Source: F23-D06 sp963620035
Lineage (GTDB): Bacteria > Bacteroidota > Bacteroidia > Bacteroidales > WCHB1-69
Direction of reading: 5' to 3'
Length of the DNA stretch: 64,000 bases
Assembly (NCBI GenBank): GCA_963620035.1
Contig: CAVEXN010000001.1
Coordinates: 71,971-135,970 of the forward strand
Below, in pieces: positions 1 to 8,366 of the stretch. The translations under genes were made by a program, and so were the position numbers. Each line of letters starts with the position of its first letter. Positions within the stretch are counted from its first letter, which is position 1. Under the pieces are notes generated by a model, which saw nothing but the letters and a program-made list of their open reading frames with translations, had not been told where the DNA came from and searched no databases.

Positions 1-947
1 TTTTCAGGCTGGACGAGCGAATTGTTGAAATGCTCGCCGTCTTGTCCCAACGCATAATAGGTCCCGGGCAGCACCTGCACGCCATAACTGCCGTAATAGA
101 CGTACGGAGAAACCAGGATGAAGTCGAACCGGTCGTCCAACCCTCCTGTGGAGAAACAGCCGTTCGACTCGTAAGAGTGGGTTGACTGGGTGTGGATGTC
201 AGCAAACTGGCCGTTGTTGTTCCATTCGCCCGCCCGGTCTATGGGGTCGTACAGGCGAAAAAGACTGTTTGAGTAGTTCACCATCTCCTGATACGCCGGT
301 TCCGAATCGCGGTAGATGTTGAAATCTCCGGAAACAACGAAGTTGCCCGGAATCCCGGACGAGGAGATGCGTTCCATCAGTCGCTGCACCTGTGTGTGTC
401 GGGCCGACTGTGCCGACTCGTATTGGCCGGCTTTCAGGTGCATAATCCAAAATGTGATGAAAGTGCTGTCTCCGTTAGACATACCGCCGTTGACGTACAT
501 TTTGTACCCGTTGATGTCGCGGTATTGGGTCGTGATATAGTAGGAGTCGCACAGGGTGAGTTTCACCGTGTCATAGTAAATCATGTTGGCAATCGTTCCG
601 CCGGAATAGTGGGTGAGCGGGCCGCGTTTGTAGCGGTTGATGCCGTTGATGTTGATGACGTTGTTGAGAATCCTTTCCGCATACGTCTCGTCGCTTCCGA
701 TTTCGCAAACGCAGAACACGTCAGGGGTGACATGATGGAAGATGGTCCGAAGGCAGCTGTCTTTCGTGTCGAGGTTGTTGGTGGAAGGTGTGCAGCCTGT
801 GACCCCGGAGTTGTTCGTATAGTACATCAGATTGTACTGCATCATCTTAAGGTTTCCTTGGGCGGCGGCGGACAAGCAGATGAGAAAGGTCAGCAGAAAC
901 GGCAGTGTTGTTGTGCCGAAGAGCGGCTGTTTATGAGAAGTTGTCAT
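1..947 (-). CDS. Secreted endonuclease/exonuclease/phosphatase family protein (partial at left edge)
   Basis: The reading frame opens at the ATG at 945-947 and stays open to the window edge, so the C-terminus is missing; at least 315 codons are visible. The N-terminus has a signal peptide (hydrophobic stretch about residues 12-29 ending in AAAQG). The mature part begins LKMMQYNLMYY, the usual first strand of the EEP fold, and later shows ITFWIMHLKAG and FVVSGDFNIY. The last matches the catalytic (S/G)DFN motif of DNase I-like phosphoesterases, and DDRFDFILVS matches the D-x-IL motif. It is probably exported and cuts phosphodiesters (nucleic acid or lipid head groups); the substrate cannot be told. 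It lies 19 bp after gldD on the same strand and is probably the third gene of an rpoD-gldD operon. Confidence 0.85.
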   Translation of the reverse strand, partial: MTTSHKQPLFGTTTLPFLLTFLICLSAAAQGNLKMMQYNLMYYTNNSGVTGCTPSTNNLDTKDSCLRTIFHHVTPDVFCVCEIGSDETYAERILNNVININGINRYKRGPLTHYSGGTIANMIYYDTVKLTLCDSYYITTQYRDINGYKMYVNGGMSNGDSTFITFWIMHLKAGQYESAQSARHTQVQRLMERISSSGIPGNFVVSGDFNIYRDSEPAYQEMVNYSNSLFRLYDPIDRAGEWNNNGQFADIHTQSTHSYESNGCFSTGGLDDRFDFILVSPYVYYGSYGVQVLPGTYYALGQDGEHFNNSLVQPE

Positions 948-966
948 AGTACTGGACGTTACAAGT

Positions 967-1569
967 TTATTTCCATTGAAAAGTGTTGACAAAATGCAGG
1001 GCGTCTTCTCGCAGGTATTTGATTACAGGTTCCAGAGAGTCATTGTTGGGCGTAAAATTGAAATACAGGGATCCGCGCAGGAAATGATGCGAGCTGTCGG
1101 TCATCCAGAAAATGAAAGGCGTGGCGACATCACGCCCCTCGATGTCATAAATCTGTCCCCAAAGCCGGGAGTCTGCATCTTTGATGATGGAGTACTCGAC
1201 ATCTTCAGCTTTCTGAAAGTGAAATTTCACCATCTTGTCTTCACGGATGATGAGGTCGCGCAGACTGTCGGCGTTCCTGATAGGGAGATAGGTGAGTTTC
1301 AGGGTCGCATTCATGGCGGGGTATTCTAAATCTATCCAACAGGATCCCCCCTCTTTCGGAAAAACGGCAACGTTTGTCTCGGCGGAGTGTTCAAACAGGA
1401 ACGGCAGTGCCGTGTCCGTACAAACATAGCGGTGTTCTGGAATGTCGATGCGGAAATAGGCCACGGGTTTCGGGGTCTCGTTGCCCGTCTTGCGGCCGCA
1501 CGCCCATAGCATAACGGTCAGGCAGAACAGCAGACAGCACAGAAAGGCTGGTCTTTGAAATCGGAGCAT
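967..1569 (-). CDS. gldD: GldD-like gliding-motility-type lipoprotein
   Basis: The protein has 200 residues with a lipoprotein signal peptide: a hydrophobic stretch at residues 8-23 and lipobox LWAC with Cys24. The mature part has landmarks of GldD: AYFRIDIPEHRY near residue 40, CWIDLEYPAMNATLKLTY in the middle, and SSHHFLRGSLYFNF followed by VIKYLREDALHF near the end. In Flavobacterium GldD is needed for gliding and type IX secretion, but many non-gliding Bacteroidota carry it, so its presence does not prove motility. It lies 20 bp after rpoD and 19 bp before the EEP gene, which suggests co-transcription. The family call rests on recalled motif similarity. Confidence 0.8.
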   Translation of the reverse strand: MLRFQRPAFLCCLLFCLTVMLWACGRKTGNETPKPVAYFRIDIPEHRYVCTDTALPFLFEHSAETNVAVFPKEGGSCWIDLEYPAMNATLKLTYLPIRNADSLRDLIIREDKMVKFHFQKAEDVEYSIIKDADSRLWGQIYDIEGRDVATPFIFWMTDSSHHFLRGSLYFNFTPNNDSLEPVIKYLREDALHFVNTFQWK

Positions 1570-1589
1570 CGGCTATGGTAGAGGTTCGG

Positions 1590-2450
1590 CTATAGGTAAC
1601 TTTTAAGGTTCTTGTTCTTGCTGTTTTGGCGCAGGCGTTTCAAGGCACGCTCTTTGATTTGTCTGACTCTCTCTCTCGACAACTCCATGCGGTCGCCGAT
1701 TTCGTCAAGGGTGTGTTCGTGTGAGGTGTCAATGCCATAGAAAAGTTTCAGCACTTCCTGCTCTTTCTCGGGCAAAGTCTTCAAAAGGTCATGGATTTCG
1801 GAGGAGAGAGACTCCTTTATCAGGATATTGTCTGTGTCTTCGTCGTTGTCGTGTACGAAAATGTCCACAAAGCGGGTCTCCTCGTTCGGAGAGATGGGCG
1901 AGTCGATGGACTGCGGATGATTGTTCATCTTCATGATTTCAGAAACCTTGTACACGGGCATGTCAATGGCCTCGGCAATCTCTTCGGTGGTGGGCAGACG
2001 TTTGAGCGTTTGCTCCAGACGGGCGGTCTCTTTTTTTATCTTGTTGATTACGCCGACTTGGTTGAGCGGAAGTCGCACAATACGCGACTGGTCTGCAATG
2101 GCTTGCAGGATTGACTGGCGAATCCACCAAACTGCGTATGAAATGAACTTGAAGCCGCGGGTTTCGTCAAAGCGTTTGGCGGCTTTTATCAGCCCAACGT
2201 TCCCTTCGTTGATGAGGTCCTGCAAACTGATGCCTTGGTTTTGGTACTGTTTTGCCACAGAAACCACAAAACGCAGGTTTGTCGTGGTCAGTTTATTCAG
2301 GGCCTCCTCGTCCCCGGTCTTGATCTTTCGCGCCAATTCTACCTCTTCCTCTGCGCTGATCATACTCTCCTTGCCGATGTCGGCAAGGTAACGGTCCAAT
2401 GAAGCAGAATCGCGGTTGGTGATTGATTTTGAAATTTTTAATTGTCTCAT
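1590..2450 (-). CDS. rpoD: RNA polymerase primary sigma factor, short Bacteroidota type
   Basis: The 286-residue protein starts MRQLKISKSITNRDSASLDRY, the typical N-terminus of the Bacteroidota housekeeping sigma factor, which lacks the long region 1.1 of E. coli RpoD. Region 2 is nearly canonical (NLRFVVSVAKQYQNQG, DLINEGNVGLIKAAKRFDETRGFKFISYAVWWIRQ, residues about 80-140). Region 3 spans about 145-210, and region 4 ends with the helix-turn-helix TLDEIGDRMELSRERVRQIKERALKRL. This sigma recognises the -33 TTTG / -7 TAnnTTTG promoters seen throughout the window. No clear promoter of that type was found in the 79 bp between it and the protease gene upstream. It is probably the first gene of an operon with gldD. 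Confidence 0.97.
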   Translation of the reverse strand: MRQLKISKSITNRDSASLDRYLADIGKESMISAEEEVELARKIKTGDEEALNKLTTTNLRFVVSVAKQYQNQGISLQDLINEGNVGLIKAAKRFDETRGFKFISYAVWWIRQSILQAIADQSRIVRLPLNQVGVINKIKKETARLEQTLKRLPTTEEIAEAIDMPVYKVSEIMKMNNHPQSIDSPISPNEETRFVDIFVHDNDEDTDNILIKESLSSEIHDLLKTLPEKEQEVLKLFYGIDTSHEHTLDEIGDRMELSRERVRQIKERALKRLRQNSKNKNLKSYL

Positions 2451-2528
2451 ACAATAAATATGTAATAATAAAAAATAAAATTTGACCTATAGGATTTTTT
2501 TTTGATTTATATAGAATGCGATAGAACC

Positions 2529-3644
2529 TTATCTCCCGATAATCTCCGTTGTACCCTCGTTGTTCAATAAAGTTACATTACGGAGTTTTTTTTCGTGATT
2601 TCGGATGAGGGTGACGGATACGATATCGCCGGGTGATTTGGTCTTGAGCACGTTGCGCACTTCGGCGAGGCTGTTAGTGGGCAGCCCGCAGATTTCTACG
2701 ATTACGTCGCCTTCCTGAAAGTCGTTCTTTGCGGCGGCGCCGTCGGTGTCAACGTCGGTGATGTAGATGCCGCGCACGTCGTCAAGGCCGTACTCTTTGG
2801 CCAAGGCCGCATTCAGTTCGGCAATGGAGACACCCAAAAAGGCAGACTGCACCTTGCCGTATTCTTTCAGGTCTTCATAGACTTTCTTGACAATGTTGGA
2901 GGGTATGGCGAAAGAGTATCCCGTATAGTACCCGTTGCCGGAGGCAATGGCCGTGTTGACGCCGATAAGTTTGCCCGAAGCATTGACTAACGCTCCGCCG
3001 CTGTTTCCCGAGTTGACGGCGGCGTCTGTCTGCAAATAGGTCTCTTCAGTCTTGGTGCGCCCCGTAGTGGTGTTGAGCAAACGTGACTTGGCGCTGATGA
3101 TGCCCGCGGTCACGGTCGAGGTGAGGTTCATCGGATTGCCGACGGCCAGCACCCATTGCCCGATCTTGACCGAGTCGGAATTGGCAAATTCGAGATAGGG
3201 AAGCCCTTTTTCTTCTATTTTGACAAGAGCAAGGTCGGAAACGGGGTCGGTCCCCACGATTGTGCCTTGGTATTCGCGTTTGTCATTCAGCGTGATGGTG
3301 GCCCGGACCGCATCTTCAACAACATGGTTGTTCGTGATGATGTATCCGTCGGCGGAGACAATCACGCCCGAACCCGCCGCCTGAACCGGATAGAGGCTCG
3401 GCGCGGATCCGAACAGGTTTTCCCATATCGTACCTCCGAAGAAATCGTCCCATACGGAATTTTTCTGCATAAATTCCGTCTTGATATATACTACTGCATT
3501 CACGGATTCTTCGGCCGCCCGGGTCAGATCTATCATTCCGTACTGTCCGCCTGATGTCTGGGCGAAATCTGTTCCGGAAAATGAAAAAATGAGTACAATG
3601 CTGATTGTCAAGTGTTTAATAATGTCGGTCATGTTCTTTTCCAT
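2529..3644 (-). CDS. DegQ/HtrA-type periplasmic serine protease with one PDZ domain
   Basis: An S1C (trypsin-like) protease for envelope protein quality control. Counting from the ATG at 3644, the catalytic triad is His107 (ITNNHVVEDA), Asp137 (DPVSDLALV) and Ser215 (NSGNSGGALV). A signal peptide is visible (hydrophobic residues about 12-24). The protein ends after one PDZ domain (about residues 270-365), giving a DegS-like layout of 371 residues. Many Bacteroidota DegQ/DegP proteins have two PDZ domains and about 450-500 residues. An in-frame ATG at 3632 is an equally possible start. The reading frame extends 22 codons upstream of 3644, but that part does not look like protein. Confidence 0.9.
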   Translation of the reverse strand: MEKNMTDIIKHLTISIVLIFSFSGTDFAQTSGGQYGMIDLTRAAEESVNAVVYIKTEFMQKNSVWDDFFGGTIWENLFGSAPSLYPVQAAGSGVIVSADGYIITNNHVVEDAVRATITLNDKREYQGTIVGTDPVSDLALVKIEEKGLPYLEFANSDSVKIGQWVLAVGNPMNLTSTVTAGIISAKSRLLNTTTGRTKTEETYLQTDAAVNSGNSGGALVNASGKLIGVNTAIASGNGYYTGYSFAIPSNIVKKVYEDLKEYGKVQSAFLGVSIAELNAALAKEYGLDDVRGIYITDVDTDGAAAKNDFQEGDVIVEICGLPTNSLAEVRNVLKTKSPGDIVSVTLIRNHEKKLRNVTLLNNEGTTEIIGR

Positions 3645-3703
3645 ATAATTTTCAACGCTATACAGAAGAAATAACGAAAATTGACAAAAAAAATTGCAGA
3701 TTA

Positions 3704-3734
3704 TTTGCACGGAATGATAATTTTTCTATCTTTG
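3704..3734 (+). promoter_or_regulatory. Promoter of rplU-rpmA (-33 TTTG / -7 TATCTTTG)
   Basis: TTTG at 3704-3707, 19 bases, then TATCTTTG at 3727-3734. This is a complete match to the Bacteroidota housekeeping promoter pattern and lies 36 bases before the rplU start codon. It is the best two-element promoter in the window. Confidence 0.8.
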
Positions 3735-3770
3735 CAGCCGTTTTAGAAACAAACATAAACAGAAAAAATA

Positions 3771-4082
3771 ATGTATGCAATTGTAGAAATAGCCGGGCAG
3801 CAATTCAAGATTGAAAAAGACCGCAAGGTCTATGTTCAGCGCCTTCAGGCTGAAGAGGGTACGCAAGTGAAGTTTGACAGCGTACTGTTAGTTGAAAATG
3901 ACGGCAATGTCAAAATTGGAACCCCTACCGTCCCCGGATCTTCCGTAACGGCAACGGTGCTCAAGCATCTCAAAGGCGACAAAGTCCTCGTTTTCAAGAA
4001 AAGAAGAAGAAAAGGTTTCCAGAAATTGAATGGTCATCGTCAATGTCTGACCTCCATTAAAATTGATGACATTACCTTATAG
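3771..4082 (+). CDS. rplU: 50S ribosomal protein L21
   Basis: The 103-residue protein starts MYAIVEIAGQQFKIEKDRKV and contains KVLVFKKRRRKGFQKLNGHRQ, the conserved basic segment of L21 that contacts 23S rRNA; ITLI-type residues close the protein as in the family. Length is normal. It is followed 30 bp later by rpmA, the standard L21-L27 operon, and preceded by a strong two-element promoter. Confidence 0.98.
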   Translation: MYAIVEIAGQQFKIEKDRKVYVQRLQAEEGTQVKFDSVLLVENDGNVKIGTPTVPGSSVTATVLKHLKGDKVLVFKKRRRKGFQKLNGHRQCLTSIKIDDITL

Positions 4083-4112
4083 TTATCATTAGTTAAAATA
4101 AGAAAATAGAAT

Positions 4113-4382
4113 ATGGCACATAAAAAAGGCGTCGGCAGTTCACAGAACGGACGCGAATCAGCAAGCAAAAGATTGGGTCTTAAGATTTTTGGCGGTCAAT
4201 TCGCCAAAGCCGGCAACATTATCGTTCGCCAAAGAGGTACGGTTCACAATCCGGGACAGAATGTGGGAATGGGAAGAGATCATACTTTGTATGCACTCAT
4301 CGACGGAACCGTTACTTTCAAGAGAACCCATAAGGATAGATCATATGTTTCTGTGATTCCTATTCAGGAGACGCGGAACTAA
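4113..4382 (+). CDS. rpmA: 50S ribosomal protein L27
   Basis: The 89-residue protein begins MAHKKGVGSSQNGRESASKR, the N-terminal extension of L27 that reaches towards the peptidyl transferase centre, followed by GGQFAKAGNIIVRQRGT and GMGRDHTLYALIDG. No N-terminal pre-sequence needing cleavage is present, as expected outside Firmicutes. It is the second gene of the rplU operon and is followed by a strong terminator. Confidence 0.98.
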   Translation: MAHKKGVGSSQNGRESASKRLGLKIFGGQFAKAGNIIVRQRGTVHNPGQNVGMGRDHTLYALIDGTVTFKRTHKDRSYVSVIPIQETRN

Positions 4383-4410
4383 TGATATTTTGTTCATAAT
4401 GTTTGATTTT

Positions 4411-4442
4411 AAAAAAGGTCCCTCCCCAAAGGGGCCTTTTTT
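4411..4442 (+). terminator. Rho-independent terminator after rpmA
   Basis: AAAAAAGGTCCC pairs with GGGGCCTTTTTT (12 pairs, one G-T) around an 8-base loop, ending in a T run. It lies 28 bases after the rpmA stop. The A run on the left arm means it could also act for the minus-strand gene that ends at 4484. Confidence 0.85.
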
Positions 4443-4483
4443 ATTACATGCGTTTTCCTGAAAACTAACCGATGAAAGAAGCG

Positions 4484-5236
4484 TTATTGTTCCCCTTTTA
4501 GGATGTCGGCAATGTGGATGACTTCAAAGTCAAGGCCATGCGCTTCCTTATATGCATCCAGATGTTGAAGACAATGGATGTCAGTGGAGGTGATGTAGTC
4601 TATGTGGGATGTTTCTGTGATTTTCCTGACAATTTCTCCCGTAAGACATTCCATACTCGTGGGATTTGACAAGGCAAAACGCCCATTGGCGCCGCAGCAG
4701 GTGTTCATCTCCTCGTTTTGCATCAAATTGAGTCCTTTCGTGTTGCGCAGCAGGGTTTCGGGGGCGTCATTCGAGGGATAGAGGTTGTGCGCGGCGCATG
4801 ATTTGAAGTAGAAGACATCACCCTCAAACGTATTGTCCAGACAGTCTATGTGCTTGACGTTGACAATATAGTCGCACAATTCCCAGACGTTACCGGAAAA
4901 AAGGTCAAGGTCTTTGTTCTGAACAGAGTTTTCCAGTATTTTCCGATAATCCTTTTTCATATATCCTGCGCAACCACAGTCGGGAATCACAAACGGAAAC
5001 TTTACTTTCTTGTTATATTCTTCATAATTCTGTAACATCTGACTTGCCAGATCTTCGGCATATTCCAGTTCTCCCTCCATAAAGAAGCGTCGTCCGCAGC
5101 AGGTCTGCTCTTCAAAATACTGGATCTTGATGCCGATGCGTTCCAGTATGCTGATGACGCTGAATGCCGTGTTTGGCTGGAACATATCCATCTGGCAGGG
5201 AATGAATAAGTTGACGATGTTGCTATTGGTATCCAT
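4484..5236 (-). CDS. (Fe-S)-binding protein with two CCG cysteine-rich domains (LutA/LldE-like)
   Basis: The 250-residue protein (ATG at 5236; the frame extends further upstream but only into the end of the RNR gene) has two repeats of the CCG domain. The first has IPCQMDMFQP, EQTCCGRRFF and PDCGCAGY; the second has SCAAHNLY, NTCCGANGRF and DIHCLQHL. Such repeats bind Fe-S clusters or disulfides in LutA/LldE, GlpC and HdrB. The usual partners lutB and lutC are absent. The gene starts 20 bp after the class II RNR on the same strand, so a redox role beside that enzyme is possible but not shown. Lactate oxidation is the other option. Confidence 0.8.
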   Translation of the reverse strand: MDTNSNIVNLFIPCQMDMFQPNTAFSVISILERIGIKIQYFEEQTCCGRRFFMEGELEYAEDLASQMLQNYEEYNKKVKFPFVIPDCGCAGYMKKDYRKILENSVQNKDLDLFSGNVWELCDYIVNVKHIDCLDNTFEGDVFYFKSCAAHNLYPSNDAPETLLRNTKGLNLMQNEEMNTCCGANGRFALSNPTSMECLTGEIVRKITETSHIDYITSTDIHCLQHLDAYKEAHGLDFEVIHIADILKGEQ

Positions 5237-5256
5237 TGTTTCTTCTTTTTTCTTGA

Positions 5257-7986
5257 TTAGGCCCCGCACTTGGAGTACCCGCAATTGGAACAAACCAGGC
5301 AGCCCTCTTTGAACTCCATAGAGTCGAGGCGGTGGCAGTTCGGGCATTCCACGCCTTTCTGCTTGGTGCCGTCCTGGATGAACTTCTTGAGAGCCCGGCA
5401 TACACCGTTGCGCCATGAGTTGATGCTTTCTTGCCTAAAATTGAGTCCGGAGATGATGTTGACGATATTGTTGACTGGTATGCCGTTGCGCAGCAATGCG
5501 GAGGTCATCTTGGCATAATTCCAGAATTCCTGATTAAAACAACGGTCTAGTCCGCGCATGATGACTTCATATCCGGCCTTGTCGTAAAACCTGAAGTCGT
5601 ATGATTTTGTGCCGTCTTCGTGTCTGTTCTTGACGATGAACCCATGCTCAACCCACTTGGGCAGTTGGAAATTCTCTTCGCCGGTCTTGCCTGTGAAGAT
5701 TTCGTATGGTTTGTCGTTATAGAGTCCGATATAGGCGACCCAGTCTTCGTTGTTGTTCTTGAAGTGGATGATGTCCGCTTGCAGTTCTCTGGGACGTTTG
5801 AAATTCTTGGGCTGGGCGGTGACTTTTTCGGTTTTTTTCTCGCTTGTAGGGGTGATGAGCACACCGTCGCGCGAACCTTCCCGATATACGGTGAGCCCTT
5901 TGCAGCCTACTTTCCAAGCTTCCATATAGAGGTCGGCTACGGTCTGCTCCGAGATGTCGGCGGGCAGATTCACGGTGACGGAAATGGAGTGGTCAACCCA
6001 TTTCTGTACGGAACCCTGAAGTTCGACTTTTTTGAGATAGTCCGTATCGGCGGCGGTGGATTTATAGTACGGCGACTTTTCAAACAGTTGTTGCAGTTCT
6101 TTTTCGTCCATCCGGGTCATTTGCTCGTAAGTATAGCCGTTCACTTCGGCCCATTTAAGGAACTTCTGGTGAAAAACGAGATATTCTTCGAAACTGTCAC
6201 CCATCACGTCCTTCACCGTGGTTTTTTTGATGGCCATATCGTTCGGGTTGACTTTCCGGCGGCGTTTGTAGATGACGTTGAATGCGGGTTCGAGCCCGGA
6301 TGTGGTTTGGGTGCAGATGCTCACGCTTCCCGTGGGAGCGATGGTCAGCAGGGCAATGTTGCGCCGTCCGTAGCGGATCATATCGTCGTATAGTTTCGGG
6401 TCGGCTTGTCGCAACCTTTGGATGAAAGGGTTGTGCCCCTCTTTTATGCAACTGTAAATAGGGAAAGCCCCGCGCTCTTTGGCCATGTTCACAGAGGAAC
6501 GGTATGCTGCGAGCGCCAGTTGCTTGTGGACCTCTGTAGAGAATGCGTTGCCCTCGTCAGAGCCGTAGCGGATGTTCAATGCGGCAAGCATATCGCCTTC
6601 ACCTGTAATGCCGAGCCCCGTGCGCCTTCCTTTGGCGGACTGCAGGCGGATCTTGAGCCAGAGTTCCTTCTCCACCCGTTTGATGTCATCGCTTTCAGGG
6701 TCGAGTGCAATTTTCGCCAAAATACGGTCGATCTTTTCCATCTCAAGGTCGATGAGGTCGTCCATCAGCCGTTGGGCATACTGTACGTGCTCTTTGAAGA
6801 GCGGCATATTGAAAAAGGCCTTGTCTGTGAAAGGACTTTCCACATAACTGTAGAGGTTTATGGCTATCAGGCGGCAGCTGTCGTAAGGGCAGAGCGGGAT
6901 TTCTCCGCATGGGTTCGTCGATACGGTTCCGAAGCCTTCGTCCTTGTAGCAGTCGGGCACAGACTCGCGCAGGATGGTGTCCCAATAGAGGACACCGGGT
7001 TCAGCCGATTTCCAGGCGTTGTGTATGATTTTCTTCCAAAGTTTTGCCGCATCAATCTCTTTTGTGAAGACGGGGTCGGCTGAATTGATAGGGTATTGCA
7101 GGACGTAAGGAGTGTTGTCACGTACGCACTCCATGAAATTGTCGTCGATTTTGACGGAGACATTGGCGCCGGTGACTTTCCCCTCGGTCATTTTGGCATC
7201 GATGAATTGTTCGGAATCGGGGTGTTTGATGGAAATGGAGAGCATGAGTGCGCCGCGTCTTCCGTCTTGTGCCACCTCGCGCGTAGAGTTGGAATAGCGT
7301 TCCATAAACGGTACTACGCCGGTAGAACTCTGGGCGCAGTTCTGCACGCGGCTGCCTGCCGGGCGGATGTCGGAAAGGTCGTGGCCCACGCCGCCGCGCC
7401 GTTTCATCAGCTGCACCTGCTCTTCGTCCATCTTCATAATGCCGCCGTAGGAGTCGGAGTCGCCGGCATTGCCGATGACGAAGCAGTTGGACAGGGAAAC
7501 AATCTGGTCATTGTTGCCGATCCCGGCCATCGGGCTGCCTTGCGGGATGATGTACTTGAAGCGGTCGAACAGCGAGAAGATGAAATCTTCACTCATCGGG
7601 TTCACGTAGCGGTTTTCGATGCGGGCGAACTCGCATGCGAGACGCCGGTGCATCTCTTCGGGCGTCCGTTCTACAAGGTTTCCGTCCTTGTCTTTCAGCG
7701 CATACTTGTCAATCCATACACCGGCTGCCAGTTCATCGCCGCAGAAATACTTCACCACATCGGCGAAAATCTCCGTCTTGGCGTATGTTTTTCGGTTCTC
7801 CGGCTGCGGTGTGGAAGCCCCTGATTCTTGTGCCTTTGTCTGACTCGTGTTGTCAGGCGTGTTGTGGCTTTCAGATGCGTTCTCGTCAAGGGCAGTGTTA
7901 TTATTTGATACAAAAAGGGATAAATCAGTCATAGGCAATGATCGGCGTTTATATGTTCGTTTTCTTCTTTTCTTTTCCATAAACAT
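5257..7986 (-). CDS. nrdJ: Adenosylcobalamin-dependent (class II) ribonucleotide reductase
   Basis: The protein has up to 909 residues. It reduces ribonucleotides to deoxyribonucleotides without oxygen, using coenzyme B12. Visible core motifs are SLSNCFVIGNAG (Cys168), MKRRGGVGHDLSDIRPAGS, STNPCGEIPLCPYDSCRL (the finger-loop NPCGE cysteine), GRRTGLGITGEGDMLAALN and TIAPTGSVSICTQTTSGLEPAF. The C-terminus ends in a zinc-ribbon-like region, CPNCHRLDSMEF then CSNCGYSKCGA, supplying the cysteines that re-reduce the active site. Residues about 28-66 are rich in N, S, T, E and Q and look unstructured. In-frame ATGs at 7980 and 7932 are possible alternative starts. No cobalamin riboswitch box was recognised upstream. 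Confidence 0.95.
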   Translation of the reverse strand: MFMEKKRRKRTYKRRSLPMTDLSLFVSNNNTALDENASESHNTPDNTSQTKAQESGASTPQPENRKTYAKTEIFADVVKYFCGDELAAGVWIDKYALKDKDGNLVERTPEEMHRRLACEFARIENRYVNPMSEDFIFSLFDRFKYIIPQGSPMAGIGNNDQIVSLSNCFVIGNAGDSDSYGGIMKMDEEQVQLMKRRGGVGHDLSDIRPAGSRVQNCAQSSTGVVPFMERYSNSTREVAQDGRRGALMLSISIKHPDSEQFIDAKMTEGKVTGANVSVKIDDNFMECVRDNTPYVLQYPINSADPVFTKEIDAAKLWKKIIHNAWKSAEPGVLYWDTILRESVPDCYKDEGFGTVSTNPCGEIPLCPYDSCRLIAINLYSYVESPFTDKAFFNMPLFKEHVQYAQRLMDDLIDLEMEKIDRILAKIALDPESDDIKRVEKELWLKIRLQSAKGRRTGLGITGEGDMLAALNIRYGSDEGNAFSTEVHKQLALAAYRSSVNMAKERGAFPIYSCIKEGHNPFIQRLRQADPKLYDDMIRYGRRNIALLTIAPTGSVSICTQTTSGLEPAFNVIYKRRRKVNPNDMAIKKTTVKDVMGDSFEEYLVFHQKFLKWAEVNGYTYEQMTRMDEKELQQLFEKSPYYKSTAADTDYLKKVELQGSVQKWVDHSISVTVNLPADISEQTVADLYMEAWKVGCKGLTVYREGSRDGVLITPTSEKKTEKVTAQPKNFKRPRELQADIIHFKNNNEDWVAYIGLYNDKPYEIFTGKTGEENFQLPKWVEHGFIVKNRHEDGTKSYDFRFYDKAGYEVIMRGLDRCFNQEFWNYAKMTSALLRNGIPVNNIVNIISGLNFRQESINSWRNGVCRALKKFIQDGTKQKGVECPNCHRLDSMEFKEGCLVCSNCGYSKCGA

Positions 7987-8366
7987 ACAGCGCAGATTTC
8001 AGTTTCTTGATTCGGAAAAAAACGTAATAGTTTATCCTAAAAATAGTTGTCACATTTTCTGCCTCGGCTGTATGAGGTTGCTAAAATAGCAAAAAATGGT
8101 GCAAACTGAAAAAAAACCTGACGGATATGTTATTAACAATATTATGTTGACAGTGCTTCAGCGATCAACAGAAATCGCCATGATAGAAATAGACGCATTT
8201 CTTTTTCTTTTAATATGCCGGATGGTGTCAACGACAGTGTCAGCGGTGCCATGCAACACGTTCAGACGTTTGGAAATGCAACTCGATAATTGTTGCGAGA
8301 CTGATTTCTATGTATTGTGTGTCAATATGATAAAACATAATGGAGAGCCGCTGTGTTGTATATGCA
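7987..8366. other. Intergenic region between nrdJ and the ROK kinase gene
   Basis: 380 bases lie between two minus-strand genes. I looked for a cobalamin riboswitch (GCCACTG-type B12 box), NrdR boxes and a TAnnTTTG promoter on the minus strand and found none that I would defend. A plus-strand open frame of 113 codons starts at 8096 but has no protein-like composition and runs into the kinase gene antisense. The region is AT-rich near nrdJ and probably carries its promoter. Confidence 0.5.

Noticed and set aside
5620..7824. Several long plus-strand frames (257, 225, 242 codons)
   Set aside because: All are antisense to nrdJ and have no recognisable motifs.
7987..8366. Possible cobalamin riboswitch upstream of nrdJ
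   Set aside because: No GCCACTG-type B12 box or supporting helices were found on the minus strand by eye; a covariance model would be needed.
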